Assembly: GCA_910587285.1 (NCBI GenBank)
Contig: CAJULM010000004.1
Location: forward strand, 1-64,000
Direction: 5' to 3'
Source of the DNA: an uncultured Oscillospiraceae bacterium
GTDB lineage: Bacteria > Bacillota > Clostridia > Oscillospirales > Oscillospiraceae
DNA length: 64,000 nt
Position numbers and translations under genes: made by a program. This document shows positions 17,547 through 26,417 of the stretch, piece by piece; the first letter of the stretch is position 1, and every line of letters begins with the position of its first letter. A model generated the notes under the pieces. That model ran no database searches. It was not told the origin of the DNA and saw only the letters and a program-made list of their open reading frames with translations.

Positions 17547-18206
17547 ATGGGCCGAAGAATGAAACGGGCCGCAAGTCCGGCCTTGCGTGACAATGCTTTG
17601 ACAACCCTGGAGGCGGTCAAGGTTGCAATCGGGATTGATCTGGCCGAGGAGGACGCCCAGCGGGACGCCGCCCTGGTTCAGCTTATCAATGCCGCCTCCG
17701 CATGGCTTGAGAGCAAGCTGGGCCGCAAGCTGGGCAGACAAACCTACACCGAGAACAAGGCGGCTCCCGGTACCCAGAGGCTTACGCTGGAGCAGTACCC
17801 GATTATCAGCATTACCTCTGTCACCGATACCTTGTCGGGGGCGGCGGTGGATGGGTTTGACTTCTCTGACGAGGGAGAGATTGGTGTTGTGTTCCGGGAA
17901 AACGGCTGGACGTACCGGGGCCATATCGGGGGGCTGTCCTATGACTTCATTGCTCCCCGGCGCTATCTCCAGATAGTCTATACTGCCGGCTATGTTCTGC
18001 CAAAGGACGCGACAGCGGATGAACCCGCCACGCTCCCCGCAGACCTGGAGGCCATTGTCTGGAACATGGTGGCCCAGCAGTGGGCGATTGCCGAGAATGA
18101 CGCCGCCGGGCTGTCCGCTTTCTCCATTTCCGACGTGAGTTGGACGTTCGATAAGAACATCAGCCAGACATGGCAGGATGTTATTTCCCTATACAGGCGG
18201 TGGTGA
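17547..18206 (+). CDS. Head-tail connector (gp6/adaptor type)
   Basis: 219 aa. The helical N-terminal half (LTTLEAVKVAIGIDLAEEDAQRD, LVQLINAASAWLES) is typical of phage gp6/gp15-type adaptors that sit below the portal. The middle is a beta-insert (LEQYPIISITSVTDTL), as in gp15-like adaptors. Its place after the capsid and before the gp10-type gene supports a role in closing the filled head. Confidence 0.75.
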   Translation: MGRRMKRAASPALRDNALTTLEAVKVAIGIDLAEEDAQRDAALVQLINAASAWLESKLGRKLGRQTYTENKAAPGTQRLTLEQYPIISITSVTDTLSGAAVDGFDFSDEGEIGVVFRENGWTYRGHIGGLSYDFIAPRRYLQIVYTAGYVLPKDATADEPATLPADLEAIVWNMVAQQWAIAENDAAGLSAFSISDVSWTFDKNISQTWQDVISLYRRW

Positions 18207-18209
18207 GAT

Positions 18210-18926
18210 ATGCGGATTTTGAAGGACACCGTTCGCCCGGAGCTGGCCCGTATCAAGCGGGAGCTGGAGGCCCTTAAAGGCCTGTCGGTTCATATCGGCA
18301 TTATGGGCGATTCTGAAAATGACCTGCTGATGATTGCCCGTGTCCATGAGTACGGGGCCACCATCAACGCCAAGAACGTCAAGCACCTTGCAATCCCCCT
18401 GACGGACGAGGCCAAGGGAGCCAAGAGTCCCCGCCAGTTTGATGACCTGCGCTTTATTCCGGTTTCCCCCGGCTATGGCTTTTTGGTTCGGGACAAGAAA
18501 CCCCACAAAAAGCCGGATAAGGCCCGCCAGCCTGCCCAGCACAAGGCCAAGACGCAGCGCACGGGCGGTAAGAAGGATCCCCGGCCCAATGAGGACTACG
18601 AGTGGATGTATATGCTTGTGGAGAGCGTCACCATCCCGGAGCGCAGTTTCATCCGTACCAGCTACGATACCGGCAAGAGTACGCTGGAGGATATTTGCAA
18701 GGATGCCGTGGACGGCATTATCCGCCATCAGTGGACGGCGGAGCAGGCTATGGACTTTGTTGGGAAGTGGGCCCTGGAAATGACACGGGGCTACTTCAAT
18801 ACCAAGCTGACCCCGCCGAAGTCCGCCACAACACAGCTGACAAGCACGCAGTATCAGCCCCTTTTTGATACTGGGCGGCTGTTTCGCAGTATCGTTTATC
18901 GGGTGGAAGGAGGCGGGGGAGCATGA
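18210..18926 (+). CDS. HK97 gp10/virion-morphogenesis-type tail-completion protein
   Basis: 238 aa. It begins with a basic helix and LSVHIGIMGDSENDLLMIARVHEYGATI, the segment common to gp10-like and phage virion-morphogenesis proteins. A long basic insert (KKPHKKPDKARQ) is followed by a helical C-terminus. It is thought to act at the neck/tail terminator. It overlaps the next gene by 4 bp. Confidence 0.68.
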   Translation: MRILKDTVRPELARIKRELEALKGLSVHIGIMGDSENDLLMIARVHEYGATINAKNVKHLAIPLTDEAKGAKSPRQFDDLRFIPVSPGYGFLVRDKKPHKKPDKARQPAQHKAKTQRTGGKKDPRPNEDYEWMYMLVESVTIPERSFIRTSYDTGKSTLEDICKDAVDGIIRHQWTAEQAMDFVGKWALEMTRGYFNTKLTPPKSATTQLTSTQYQPLFDTGRLFRSIVYRVEGGGGA

Positions 18927-19291
18927 GGGCATGGAGAGGACCGAAGCTGCCTAAAAATCTGCTGCATGATATGTACGAAGTGCATACCGAGGGCGGAGGC
19001 TACGACAAGGACAACGGCGGCCAATGGAAACCCGGCGCCACTGTTGAAACGAAATTCCAGGGCGTGGTTATGCCGCTGAACAACGAGGATTTGCAGTACG
19101 TTGACAGCGGCACATACACCCTCAATTCGCAAAAGGTCTATACCAACGGCTATCAGCTGAAGGTCGGGGCCGAGTTCCGGGACGGCTATGATGGGCAGGT
19201 CTACACGGTCAAGCAGGAGTTGACCCACGGCCCCATTCACAGTATGAAACGGTACATGGTGGAGCGGAAGGGGGCGAGCAATCCGAAATGA
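18923..19291 (+). CDS. Head-tail joining/neck protein
   Basis: 122 aa, small beta-barrel-like sequence (GATVETKFQGVVMPLNNEDLQY; LKVGAEFRDGYDGQVYTVK). Size and order, between the gp10-like and gp12-like genes, correspond to a head-tail joining protein. It overlaps both neighbours by 4 bp, indicating coupled translation. The family match is by position more than by motif. Confidence 0.6.
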   Translation: MRAWRGPKLPKNLLHDMYEVHTEGGGYDKDNGGQWKPGATVETKFQGVVMPLNNEDLQYVDSGTYTLNSQKVYTNGYQLKVGAEFRDGYDGQVYTVKQELTHGPIHSMKRYMVERKGASNPK

Positions 19292-19827
19292 CTTTCGTTG
19301 AAGTCAGGAACAAGTTGATTGCCCACCTGTGGGAGTACCTGGGATGCCCGGTCGTTCTCTCGAACCAGGTACAGCCGGAGGCAGAAATGCCGTTCGGCAT
19401 TTACACCGTGACGGCCCCTTATGTTTCAGACGGCGGCCTGGGCGACATTACCGAGAAGGAAGTCGAGGGCGGGATGGAGGTTACTCGGATGGAAATGCCC
19501 TCCGCCACGTTCTCTTTCACCTTTTGCAGCCAAGACCGTACCGGCCCGGAGGGTAAACCCATTTCCGGGGCGGACGAGGCGGAACCCCTGGCCTCCAGGG
19601 CGGCAGGCTATTTCCTTCATGCGGGATATGATGATTTCCTGCGGCTGGGGATTGCCGTCGTGGAGGTGGGCCAGACCCAAGATAGGACGGTGCTGCTCGT
19701 AGACGAGGCGGCCCGGAGGGTGGGCTTTGATGTGCGTATCAGGTACACCCGGCAGGACACCCGGCTTGTGTCCACCGTTGAGGAAACCCGAATTATTCAA
19801 AATCAGAAAAGGAGTGAGCGAGCATGA
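19288..19827 (+). CDS. Neck terminator protein, gp12-like
   Basis: 179 aa. The pattern at the start (FVEVRNKLIAHLWEYLGCPVV), the PFGIYTVTAPYV segment and the central SFTFCSQDR beta strand resemble the phage neck terminator gp12-like family (LIC_12616 type). Such proteins seal the tail tube at the neck. Overlaps the sheath gene by 4 bp. Confidence 0.7.
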   Translation: MTFVEVRNKLIAHLWEYLGCPVVLSNQVQPEAEMPFGIYTVTAPYVSDGGLGDITEKEVEGGMEVTRMEMPSATFSFTFCSQDRTGPEGKPISGADEAEPLASRAAGYFLHAGYDDFLRLGIAVVEVGQTQDRTVLLVDEAARRVGFDVRIRYTRQDTRLVSTVEETRIIQNQKRSERA

Positions 19828-21251
19828 AAGACATCCAGGTTTATACCGCGCTGGATGCCAAGGTAAAGCCGGCGGAGCGGCTGGACATCCTCGTGTTGTC
19901 CACCGAGGGTAAAGCGGATATGCAGACCTTCAATGACCTGGAGCTTCTGAAGGAGGCTTACCAGGGCAAGAAGGTTGCAGCCCTGGTGGACCGGATGTTT
20001 AACCAGGATCACACGCTGGCCGACACGCTGATTCGCCGTGTGCGAATGGTGGGCATTGAGAACCCGCAGAACGAGGGCGGCAAGGCCAGCACGATTGCCG
20101 TTACCTTCTCCGGCCTCAGCACGTCGGAGGAACTGGAAGCGCAGACCACCTACTATGCCAAGCTGGGCGGCAAGGTGGTGGTGCCCATCACCACCGGGGA
20201 GGCGGCCCCCGAGGACGAGGCCGAGTTTGCGGCCCTGTTCGCTGGCAAGACCTTTACCGAGGACGAGGTCAGTTTCACCGCTGCGGTGGACGGCGCCGTT
20301 GTGACCTTCACCAGCGACACCCGCACGGCGATCTCCGGCTACACGGAGGACATTGGCCTCTACAAAGACGCTGACTGTTTCGTTGACCTGAAGCTGAAGG
20401 GCGGCACCGTGACCGTTACCGTTGGCAAGGGGGATACCACGAAAGCGGAGAACCTTGTGGCGGCCATTGAGGCCCTGCGGGACATCAACGATGACTGGTA
20501 CATCATCCTAACGGACGTAACGGACGAGGACTGCGTAACGGCCCTGTGTCAGTGGGCGGAGGGTACCGAACCCACCGAGGCGGCGCTGGGCGCTGGCGTG
20601 GAGGATCACCGAAAGTTCTATTTCGGTCAGACCAACAACAAGAAGTATGTCAACAAGTACGGACGCAGCGCCGTGATCTACTCGGACAGCCCGACGAAGG
20701 AGTGGGCGGACGCCGCCTGGCTGGGCTGTGTCGGTCCGTTCTGGCCGGAGAGCGTCACATGGAAGTGGAAGGTGCCGGACGGGATTGCCGTGGCGGATCT
20801 CCGGGACAGCGAGCGGGATACCCTGGAGGAGAATTTCGTCAACTTTATGACGGCAGAGTATAAGCACGAGTACGTCAAGAATGGCATTTGCGGCGATGGG
20901 AATTTCATTGATAACGTGATGGGGGCCGACTACATCACCTATCAGATGCGGGAAAACCTCTATGAGATTTTCCTGGCAAACCCCAAAATCGGCTACACCG
21001 ACGCCGGTTTTTCCATTGTCGCCGGCGGTGTATATGCGGCCCTCAACCGGGCGGTTGAGCTGCATATTATCGCCCTTGACCCGGACGATGGGACGGGGGT
21101 TTACACCGTCACCATCCCCAAGAGGGCAGACGCTACGGACGAGCAGGCCCGGAACCGTATCATGCCCAACGTGGAATGGGAGGCCCAGCTGGAGGGCGCT
21201 GTCCATGGCGTGAAGGTGCGGGGCACGCTGCGGGTCACGCTGAACGGCTAA
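19824..21251 (+). CDS. Tail sheath protein
   Basis: 475 aa; AAAGGAG upstream. The sequence has the layout of a short sheath subunit (DUF3383/XkdK-like): an N-terminal domain with AERLDILVLSTEGKADMQTF, an inserted beta domain (about 120-230), DINDDWYIILTDVTDEDC, and a C-terminal core with WLGCVGPFWPESVTWKWK. It contracts to drive the tube through the host envelope and marks the phage as myovirus-like. Confidence 0.85.
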   Translation: MKDIQVYTALDAKVKPAERLDILVLSTEGKADMQTFNDLELLKEAYQGKKVAALVDRMFNQDHTLADTLIRRVRMVGIENPQNEGGKASTIAVTFSGLSTSEELEAQTTYYAKLGGKVVVPITTGEAAPEDEAEFAALFAGKTFTEDEVSFTAAVDGAVVTFTSDTRTAISGYTEDIGLYKDADCFVDLKLKGGTVTVTVGKGDTTKAENLVAAIEALRDINDDWYIILTDVTDEDCVTALCQWAEGTEPTEAALGAGVEDHRKFYFGQTNNKKYVNKYGRSAVIYSDSPTKEWADAAWLGCVGPFWPESVTWKWKVPDGIAVADLRDSERDTLEENFVNFMTAEYKHEYVKNGICGDGNFIDNVMGADYITYQMRENLYEIFLANPKIGYTDAGFSIVAGGVYAALNRAVELHIIALDPDDGTGVYTVTIPKRADATDEQARNRIMPNVEWEAQLEGAVHGVKVRGTLRVTLNG

Positions 21252-21271
21252 GAAAGGAGGGCTTTTGAATT

Positions 21272-21685
21272 ATGGCTAACGATATTGAGATTGCCAGCTA
21301 TGACCCCAAAAAGGTCAATGTGAACATCAACGGCAAGATTATCACGGGGTTCTCCCCGGATGGGGTTATCAATGTTGTGCGCAACGAGGACATTGTGACC
21401 CCCACTGTGGGCACCAAGGGCGATGTTACCTACAACGAGAACGCCAACGAGAGCGGGCAGGTGACGCTCCACCTCCTGGGCTCCAGCTCCAGCCTCCCCT
21501 TCCTGCGTTCCCTGGCGGTCAAACGGAAGGAGATTCGCCTGACCATCACTGATGCCAACGACGCCGGGGCGGTGCAGTTTGCGGAGGAGCGTTGCCGCAT
21601 TATTAAACCGCCCGATTTGGCAAAGGCCAAGGAGATCGGCTCCACCGACATCAACATCTTTGTGCCCACGCTCAATTACCGCTGA
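21272..21685 (+). CDS. Tail tube protein (DUF3277-like)
   Basis: 137 aa, directly after the sheath with AAAGGAGG at its start. Beta-rich: VNVNINGKIITGFSPDGVIN, a DIVTPTVGTKGDVTY segment and INIFVPTLNY at the end. These resemble the small tube proteins of the DUF3277/KPP10 structural family. It forms the inner tube inside the sheath. Order and size support the call. Confidence 0.75.
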   Translation: MANDIEIASYDPKKVNVNINGKIITGFSPDGVINVVRNEDIVTPTVGTKGDVTYNENANESGQVTLHLLGSSSSLPFLRSLAVKRKEIRLTITDANDAGAVQFAEERCRIIKPPDLAKAKEIGSTDINIFVPTLNYR

Positions 21686-21750
21686 TGGGCGGTAGGAAAA
21701 ACTGGCCGAACAGGCCAAAATCATTATCTGAAAGGGGCTATCGAAAGTTT

Positions 21751-22017
21751 ATGGCAAAGCAGAAAGAGGTCACCGTCAATGGGCAGAAGTTCACCCTCCA
21801 GAGCGTTTCCCCCTCCTGGTACTACGACTTCAACGACGAGTGCGGCAACACCGGGGGCAAGCGCAAATCCGCCAAGTACATGGACGGCATGTTCCGCAAC
21901 TGCGTGATCGCTCCCGCCGAGGTGAAGGCCGAGGGTATGGCCTACTTTGACGAGAAGGAAGACCTGTCCACGGCGGAGAAACTGATTAGCGCTATCGAGC
22001 AGTTTCTTCGAAGCTGA
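21751..22017 (+). CDS. Tail assembly chaperone, upstream frame
   Basis: 88 aa; ATG at 21751 (GAAAGGGG upstream). Sits between tube and tape-measure genes, where tail assembly chaperones are always found. Begins KQKEVTVNGQKFTLQSVSPS and ends in a helix (STAEKLISAIEQF). The frame stops at TGA 22015-22017, while another frame, open from about 21990, continues to 22204, the arrangement seen in gpG/gpGT-type frameshifted chaperones. Confidence 0.7.
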   Translation: MAKQKEVTVNGQKFTLQSVSPSWYYDFNDECGNTGGKRKSAKYMDGMFRNCVIAPAEVKAEGMAYFDEKEDLSTAEKLISAIEQFLRS

Positions 22018-22048
22018 AAAATCCCTGGAGGCAGCCCATAGGAGAGCC

Positions 22049-22204
22049 GTGGCGAAAAAACGCTTTTGGTGCATGGTCTGGTCTGGCAATGGAGTGACCT
22101 ACACCGAATTGATGCAGATGGATCTAGCGGAGTATTCCGAATGCTGCGAGGCTAAACGCCTATGGTTCTCCGAGTGGAAACCGAAAAAGCAGCCGTCCCC
22201 ATAA
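22049..22204 (+). CDS. Tail assembly chaperone, downstream frame
   Basis: A short frame from GTG 22049 (AGGAGA 3 bp upstream) to TAA 22204, 51 aa, rich in Trp and Cys (KKRFWCMVWSGNGV; YSECCEAKRLWFSEW). The same frame is open back to about 21990 and overlaps the previous frame for about 30 bp in the +1 register, so it may be made either from the GTG or as an extension of the first protein by ribosomal frameshifting (for example at CTT-C within TTTCTTCGA). The position before the tape measure fits the T part of a G/GT chaperone. Confidence 0.55.
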   Translation: MAKKRFWCMVWSGNGVTYTELMQMDLAEYSECCEAKRLWFSEWKPKKQPSP

Positions 22205-22226
22205 ACCGGGGCGGCTGCTTTCATTT
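22188..22226 (+). terminator. Rho-independent terminator before tape measure
   Basis: Stem AGCAGCCG-(T)-CCCC / GGGG-CGGCTGCT with a 7-nt loop, followed by TTCATTTT. It overlaps the end of the chaperone frame. It would reduce read-through into the tape-measure gene, adjusting structural protein ratios. Confidence 0.75.
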
Positions 22227-22235
22227 TCAAGCGGC

Positions 22236-22259
22236 AAATTCGTAACCGATTGGGAATTT
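22236..22259 (-). repeat. 24-bp dispersed imperfect palindrome, copy 2
   Basis: Reads AAATTC...GAATTT with the core CCAATCGGTTAC on the minus strand. It lies between the chaperone terminator and the tape-measure ribosome site. Opposite in orientation to the other three copies, but the site is nearly symmetrical. Confidence 0.72.
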
Positions 22260-22278
22260 GAGCCGAGGAGGTGGTGAC

Positions 22279-25200
22279 ATGGCAGACGCACGGGAGCTCC
22301 AGTACGGTATTGATTTTGATACCGGCGAGGCTGGTAATTCGATAGACAAGCTAAACCAGGCGATTGAGGGCATGGAGGCCCTTCTAGGCTCCGCTGAGGC
22401 TGGCGTGCAGCGATTTGGGGCCGGGGCTGTTTCCGCCTGTAATATGGGCCAGCAGGGGGCGCGTGACTTTACTGCGGGCCTTGATTTGGCCGAGGATGCC
22501 ATAGTCAACGCCGGGGAGGCCGCCGGCGAGTTTGGGCGGCAGACAGACGAGGCGGCGGAGGGTGCCCGCCAGTTTGGGGCGGGGGCCTCCGGGGCCGGAG
22601 ATACCGCCGAGGAATTCAACGAGGAGGTAAGAACCGCCGCCGATGTGGCCCGGCAGTTTGGCCGGGATGCCGAGGCGGCAGGAGACGCCGCCGGGGGCCT
22701 CGGGGCAGACGTGGAAAGAACGGGGGGCAGTGCCCGTCGGCTCGGCGCTGACCTGGATGATCTCTCAGACGCAACCAGGACGGCAGGAGACACGGCCCGG
22801 CAGTTTGGCCGGGATGCCGATACCGCTGGTGATGGAGTTGACGATCTCCGGGGCGGGGTACGGGACGCCTCCGATGATACACGACGTTTTAGTGATGACC
22901 TAGACGAAGCAAGGAGCGAGGCTGAACGGTTCCGAAACCAGGTCAGGGAAACGGCAGAGGGAGCGGCAGACCTGGGAGCTGCTTTCCGTGAAACCATGGC
23001 CGACGGCCTGGAGGCAGGCCAGAGTATCGCACAGAGCTTTAAGACGGGGCTTGTGGGGGCGCTGGACTTCTCCCGGAAGAAAGTAAAAACCTTTGCGACA
23101 GAGGCGGTATCCGGGGCCAAAAATATCGGGACGGCTTTTGCCCATCCGGTCAAGACCATTAAGACCGCCCTTGTGTCGGCCCTCCGAAATGCCCGGGAGG
23201 GGATTGACGATACCGGGGACTCCGCCAATGACGCAGAGGACGACCTGGAGGACATGGGGGAAGCCGGCGAGGATGCCGGCAACAAGGTATCTGAGGCCAT
23301 CAAGTCCGTTGTGGCCGCCTTTATCGGTTTCGAGGCTATCAAGACGGCCACGGAGCAGCTGAAGAATTTTGCGAGTGCCGCACTAAGCGCATTTGGGGCC
23401 AGCGAGGCCACAACGGCGCAGTTCAGCACTCTTTTTACTTCCGGGGCGGCTGAATGGGTAGATAACTTCTCTGACGCAGTACACCGAAGTACAACGGAAG
23501 TTCAGTCCTTCATGGTGTCCAATGATACCATGTATCGGAACCTGGGCCTTACTGCGGAGGCCTCGGAGGAGCTATCCAAGGTAACGACCTCCCTGGCCTA
23601 TGACCTAGGCAACGCCTTTAAGATGGATGACGCTGAGGCGCTATCCGTCCTCCAGAGTGCCATTGAGGGCGATACCTCCGCCCTGACGGCTTTTGGAATT
23701 ACATTGGATGAAACCGCGCTGAAACAAAGCGCGTTGGAGCTGGGCCTATCCAGCAATGTTGACAGCCTGGACGATGCCGCCGCCGCACAGGTACGGTTAA
23801 ACGCCGTCCTGGCCCAAAGCGGAGCCATTCAAAAGGCCGCTGTGGAGCAGACCGGGGGATTGACGAACGCCACCAAGAGCCTGCGGGGCGTAATGGGCGA
23901 CTTCCTGACCTCTGCGGGTAGCAAGCTGGCCCCGGCTATGGAGGGGATCATCAACTCCGTGCTGGACGCATGGCCTACGCTGGAGCCGGTTCTGCTCTCT
24001 TTCGTAAGCACCCTGGGGGATGGGCTGGGGGCGGTTGTACCGTCTCTGCTCCAGCTGGGGCAAAACCTGATTCCTTCTCTGGCAAAGACATTTGGGACGC
24101 TGCTCAATGCAATGTCCCCTGTATTGCAGACGGTAAGCAGTCTGGCGGGGACGGTACTTCCGCCACTGGCAAATATCATTTCCGAGGTGGCGGGAACATT
24201 CTTGCCGCCCCTGGTAGAGATATTTGAAACGCTGAACCGGGATGCTATTCAGCCCCTCATGCCCGTTGTGGAGGAAGTGGCGGGGCAGCTGCTCCCCGTG
24301 CTGGGCATGGCCCTGTCCTCGGTGACAGGCCTGCTCGGGCCGCTTATCAGCGCGTTTATGCCTCTGCTGACTTCTGTACTGCCTGTACTGGCAACACTCG
24401 TTTCAGAGCTAGCCGGAGCGGTCATCCCGCCGCTGACGCAGATCCTCGGTGTGGTGATCGAGGCGCTGAAGCCCATAGTTTCTATTGCAACCGAGTTTGT
24501 TCAGGCACTTCTCCCCGCCGTGGAGCCTCTTATCTCCGCAATCGGCACGGTGCTCTCTGGCGTGGTTCTCCCCGTCCTGGAGGCCCTTTCTCCCGTCCTA
24601 TCCTTTGCGGCCGACGTGCTGGGAACGATAGCCGGGTGGGTGTCTGATTTGATTGGGTTCTTTGCAAACGGGGTCAGCAAGGTTGCCAGTTTCTTCAGCG
24701 GCATTTTCGGCGGCGCCAAGGAAAGCAGCGAGGCGGTGGACGGCCTGACCGGCTCGGTCAATGGTCTGGACGAGGCCACCAGTTCGGAAACGTCCCTGGC
24801 CGTGGATACCTCGGAATACTCCTCCAACATCTCCGAGGCCTCGAAAGCGGCGGAGCAGGCAGTTACAGACGCTACGAATGCCGCCCGTGAGATCAGCAAC
24901 GAGAATTATGGCCTCATGGCCGATGACGCAGAAACCGCCTATGCGCGAATGACCCTGGACGCTGAAAGTGCCTGGGATCGGATGACCACGGCAGCAGAGA
25001 ATGGGGCGGCAAAGATTGTGGCCTCGTTCGGTAAGATTGCGTCGGCGGCTCAGTCGGTCAACTCGGCCAATATCAGCGTCAGCGGGGTAAGCATTCCCGG
25101 CAATGCCGAGGGTACGGACAACTGGCGCGGGGGCTGGACGAGGATGAACGAGGAGGGCGGCGAGCTGGCCTATTTGCCCTCTGGCACGGCCATCATCCCG

Positions 25201-25431
25201 GCAGATAAGACCGACGAGATCATCAACAATAGCACAAGCACGGAATCCTCTTACACCGATTCCAGTACCTTCTCCCCGCATATCAGCATATCGCTGGGCG
25301 GCGGTGGTAAGGACGTCGATATTGACGGCCTGGACAGCCATATTCTGGAGCTACTGGAGAAGTGGTACCGGGAGAAGAAAGAGGACGAATACCACAACAG
25401 GGCTATGCAGGGTGCGTATGCCCGGAGTTAG
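22279..25431 (+). CDS. Tail tape measure protein
   Basis: 1050 aa, the longest gene of the prophage; ATG 22279 with GAGGAGGTGG upstream. Residues 1 to about 320 are an Ala/Gly/Asp-rich helical repeat (recurring ARQFGRDA, AGDTA units). A central hydrophobic part (about 560-800, PVLATLVSELAG-like Leu/Pro repeats) is membrane-like, and residues about 980-1000 carry GNAEGTDNWRGGWTRMNEEGGE, the typical tape-measure end motif. It sets tail length and may assist DNA passage through the membrane. Confidence 0.92.
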   Translation: MADARELQYGIDFDTGEAGNSIDKLNQAIEGMEALLGSAEAGVQRFGAGAVSACNMGQQGARDFTAGLDLAEDAIVNAGEAAGEFGRQTDEAAEGARQFGAGASGAGDTAEEFNEEVRTAADVARQFGRDAEAAGDAAGGLGADVERTGGSARRLGADLDDLSDATRTAGDTARQFGRDADTAGDGVDDLRGGVRDASDDTRRFSDDLDEARSEAERFRNQVRETAEGAADLGAAFRETMADGLEAGQSIAQSFKTGLVGALDFSRKKVKTFATEAVSGAKNIGTAFAHPVKTIKTALVSALRNAREGIDDTGDSANDAEDDLEDMGEAGEDAGNKVSEAIKSVVAAFIGFEAIKTATEQLKNFASAALSAFGASEATTAQFSTLFTSGAAEWVDNFSDAVHRSTTEVQSFMVSNDTMYRNLGLTAEASEELSKVTTSLAYDLGNAFKMDDAEALSVLQSAIEGDTSALTAFGITLDETALKQSALELGLSSNVDSLDDAAAAQVRLNAVLAQSGAIQKAAVEQTGGLTNATKSLRGVMGDFLTSAGSKLAPAMEGIINSVLDAWPTLEPVLLSFVSTLGDGLGAVVPSLLQLGQNLIPSLAKTFGTLLNAMSPVLQTVSSLAGTVLPPLANIISEVAGTFLPPLVEIFETLNRDAIQPLMPVVEEVAGQLLPVLGMALSSVTGLLGPLISAFMPLLTSVLPVLATLVSELAGAVIPPLTQILGVVIEALKPIVSIATEFVQALLPAVEPLISAIGTVLSGVVLPVLEALSPVLSFAADVLGTIAGWVSDLIGFFANGVSKVASFFSGIFGGAKESSEAVDGLTGSVNGLDEATSSETSLAVDTSEYSSNISEASKAAEQAVTDATNAAREISNENYGLMADDAETAYARMTLDAESAWDRMTTAAENGAAKIVASFGKIASAAQSVNSANISVSGVSIPGNAEGTDNWRGGWTRMNEEGGELAYLPSGTAIIPADKTDEIINNSTSTESSYTDSSTFSPHISISLGGGGKDVDIDGLDSHILELLEKWYREKKEDEYHNRAMQGAYARS

Positions 25432-25442
25432 GAGGGGCGGCT

Positions 25443-26042
25443 ATGGCGTATACCATCACCGGCGAGAAATGCGGTACGGTACGGCTGGATGCTGCTACCA
25501 CCGGCGTAATTATCACTGAGAGTATCCAGCGGAGCAGTAAGGTCACGTCAAACCCCGTGGAGCGGGGGAGCGACATCAACGACCATGCCATTACTGACCC
25601 TATCCGGCTCACCATTACCGGCGTGACTATCAAGGGGGATGGGCAGGCGTCCATCCTCCGCCGGATGTGGAAAGAACGGGATATTGTGGAGTATGTGGGC
25701 CGCAATCGTGTGTCCAGCTGTGTTATTACCAGCTACAAGAGCGACAGCGACGCCAAGCATAAAGACGGTTCCAGCTTTACCATCCAGCTCCAAGTCGTAA
25801 ACATCACCTCTGCGGAGTATGTGGAGACAGGCGAGCAGATGATGAGCGCCCAGGACGCGGACGCTCCCACCACGGAGGCCGGCAGCCAGACCAGGGCCAC
25901 CAGCGCCGCCGGGCTGAAAACGACATCGACGGAAAAAATCTCCTCCAGCGCCTATGCCGCCTATGTCAACAGCTATCAGAACAAGGCCGCCAGCAGTTCC
26001 GGGCCGTCCGGCAGAAGCACGCCCTCTTACAGTGCGGCATAA
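25443..26042 (+). CDS. Baseplate protein with Dit-like N-terminus
   Basis: 199 aa; ATG 25443 with GGAGGGGCGG upstream. Residues 10-130 (VIITESIQRSSKVTSNPVERG, then DPIRLTITGVTIKGDG) match the N-terminal domain of Dit-like baseplate proteins. The C-terminal 60 residues are Ser/Thr/Ala-rich and probably flexible. It links the tube end to the baseplate hub. Confidence 0.72.
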   Translation: MAYTITGEKCGTVRLDAATTGVIITESIQRSSKVTSNPVERGSDINDHAITDPIRLTITGVTIKGDGQASILRRMWKERDIVEYVGRNRVSSCVITSYKSDSDAKHKDGSSFTIQLQVVNITSAEYVETGEQMMSAQDADAPTTEAGSQTRATSAAGLKTTSTEKISSSAYAAYVNSYQNKAASSSGPSGRSTPSYSAA

Positions 26043-26054
26043 GGGGGTGTTCGC

Positions 26055-26417
26055 GTGAATGGTTTGCAGCTGCTTGACCTGGGGTATGAGGTCGAGTATA
26101 TCGAAATCGACACCAGCAAAGTTCCGTACAACTTCGCCGTAAAGCTGGGAGATCGGACGTTTACTTTCTGCATTCGTTGGAATGACGTGGGCGGTTTTTT
26201 CACGGCTGACCTGTCCATTACCAGCACGGGGGAAGTCCTGGCCTATGGCGATATTATTCGCTATGGGCGGCCTCTGTTCAACGTGGTGGAGGATGAACGC
26301 TTTCCCGCTCCCGTCATTATCCCTCTGTGCCTGACCGGGGATGCAATATCCGAAATCACGTTTCAAAACTTCGGTAAGCAGGTCAAATTGTATGTCTACA
26401 AGAGGGTGACGGCATGA
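26055..26417 (+). CDS. Baseplate plug protein (Pam3 gp18-like)
   Basis: 120 aa, one compact beta domain (VPYNFAVKLGDRTFTFCIRWND; GRPLFNVVEDERFP). Size, sequence style and place between the Dit-like and hub genes match the cyanophage Pam3-type baseplate plug family. Overlaps the hub gene by 4 bp. Confidence 0.65.
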   Translation: MNGLQLLDLGYEVEYIEIDTSKVPYNFAVKLGDRTFTFCIRWNDVGGFFTADLSITSTGEVLAYGDIIRYGRPLFNVVEDERFPAPVIIPLCLTGDAISEITFQNFGKQVKLYVYKRVTA

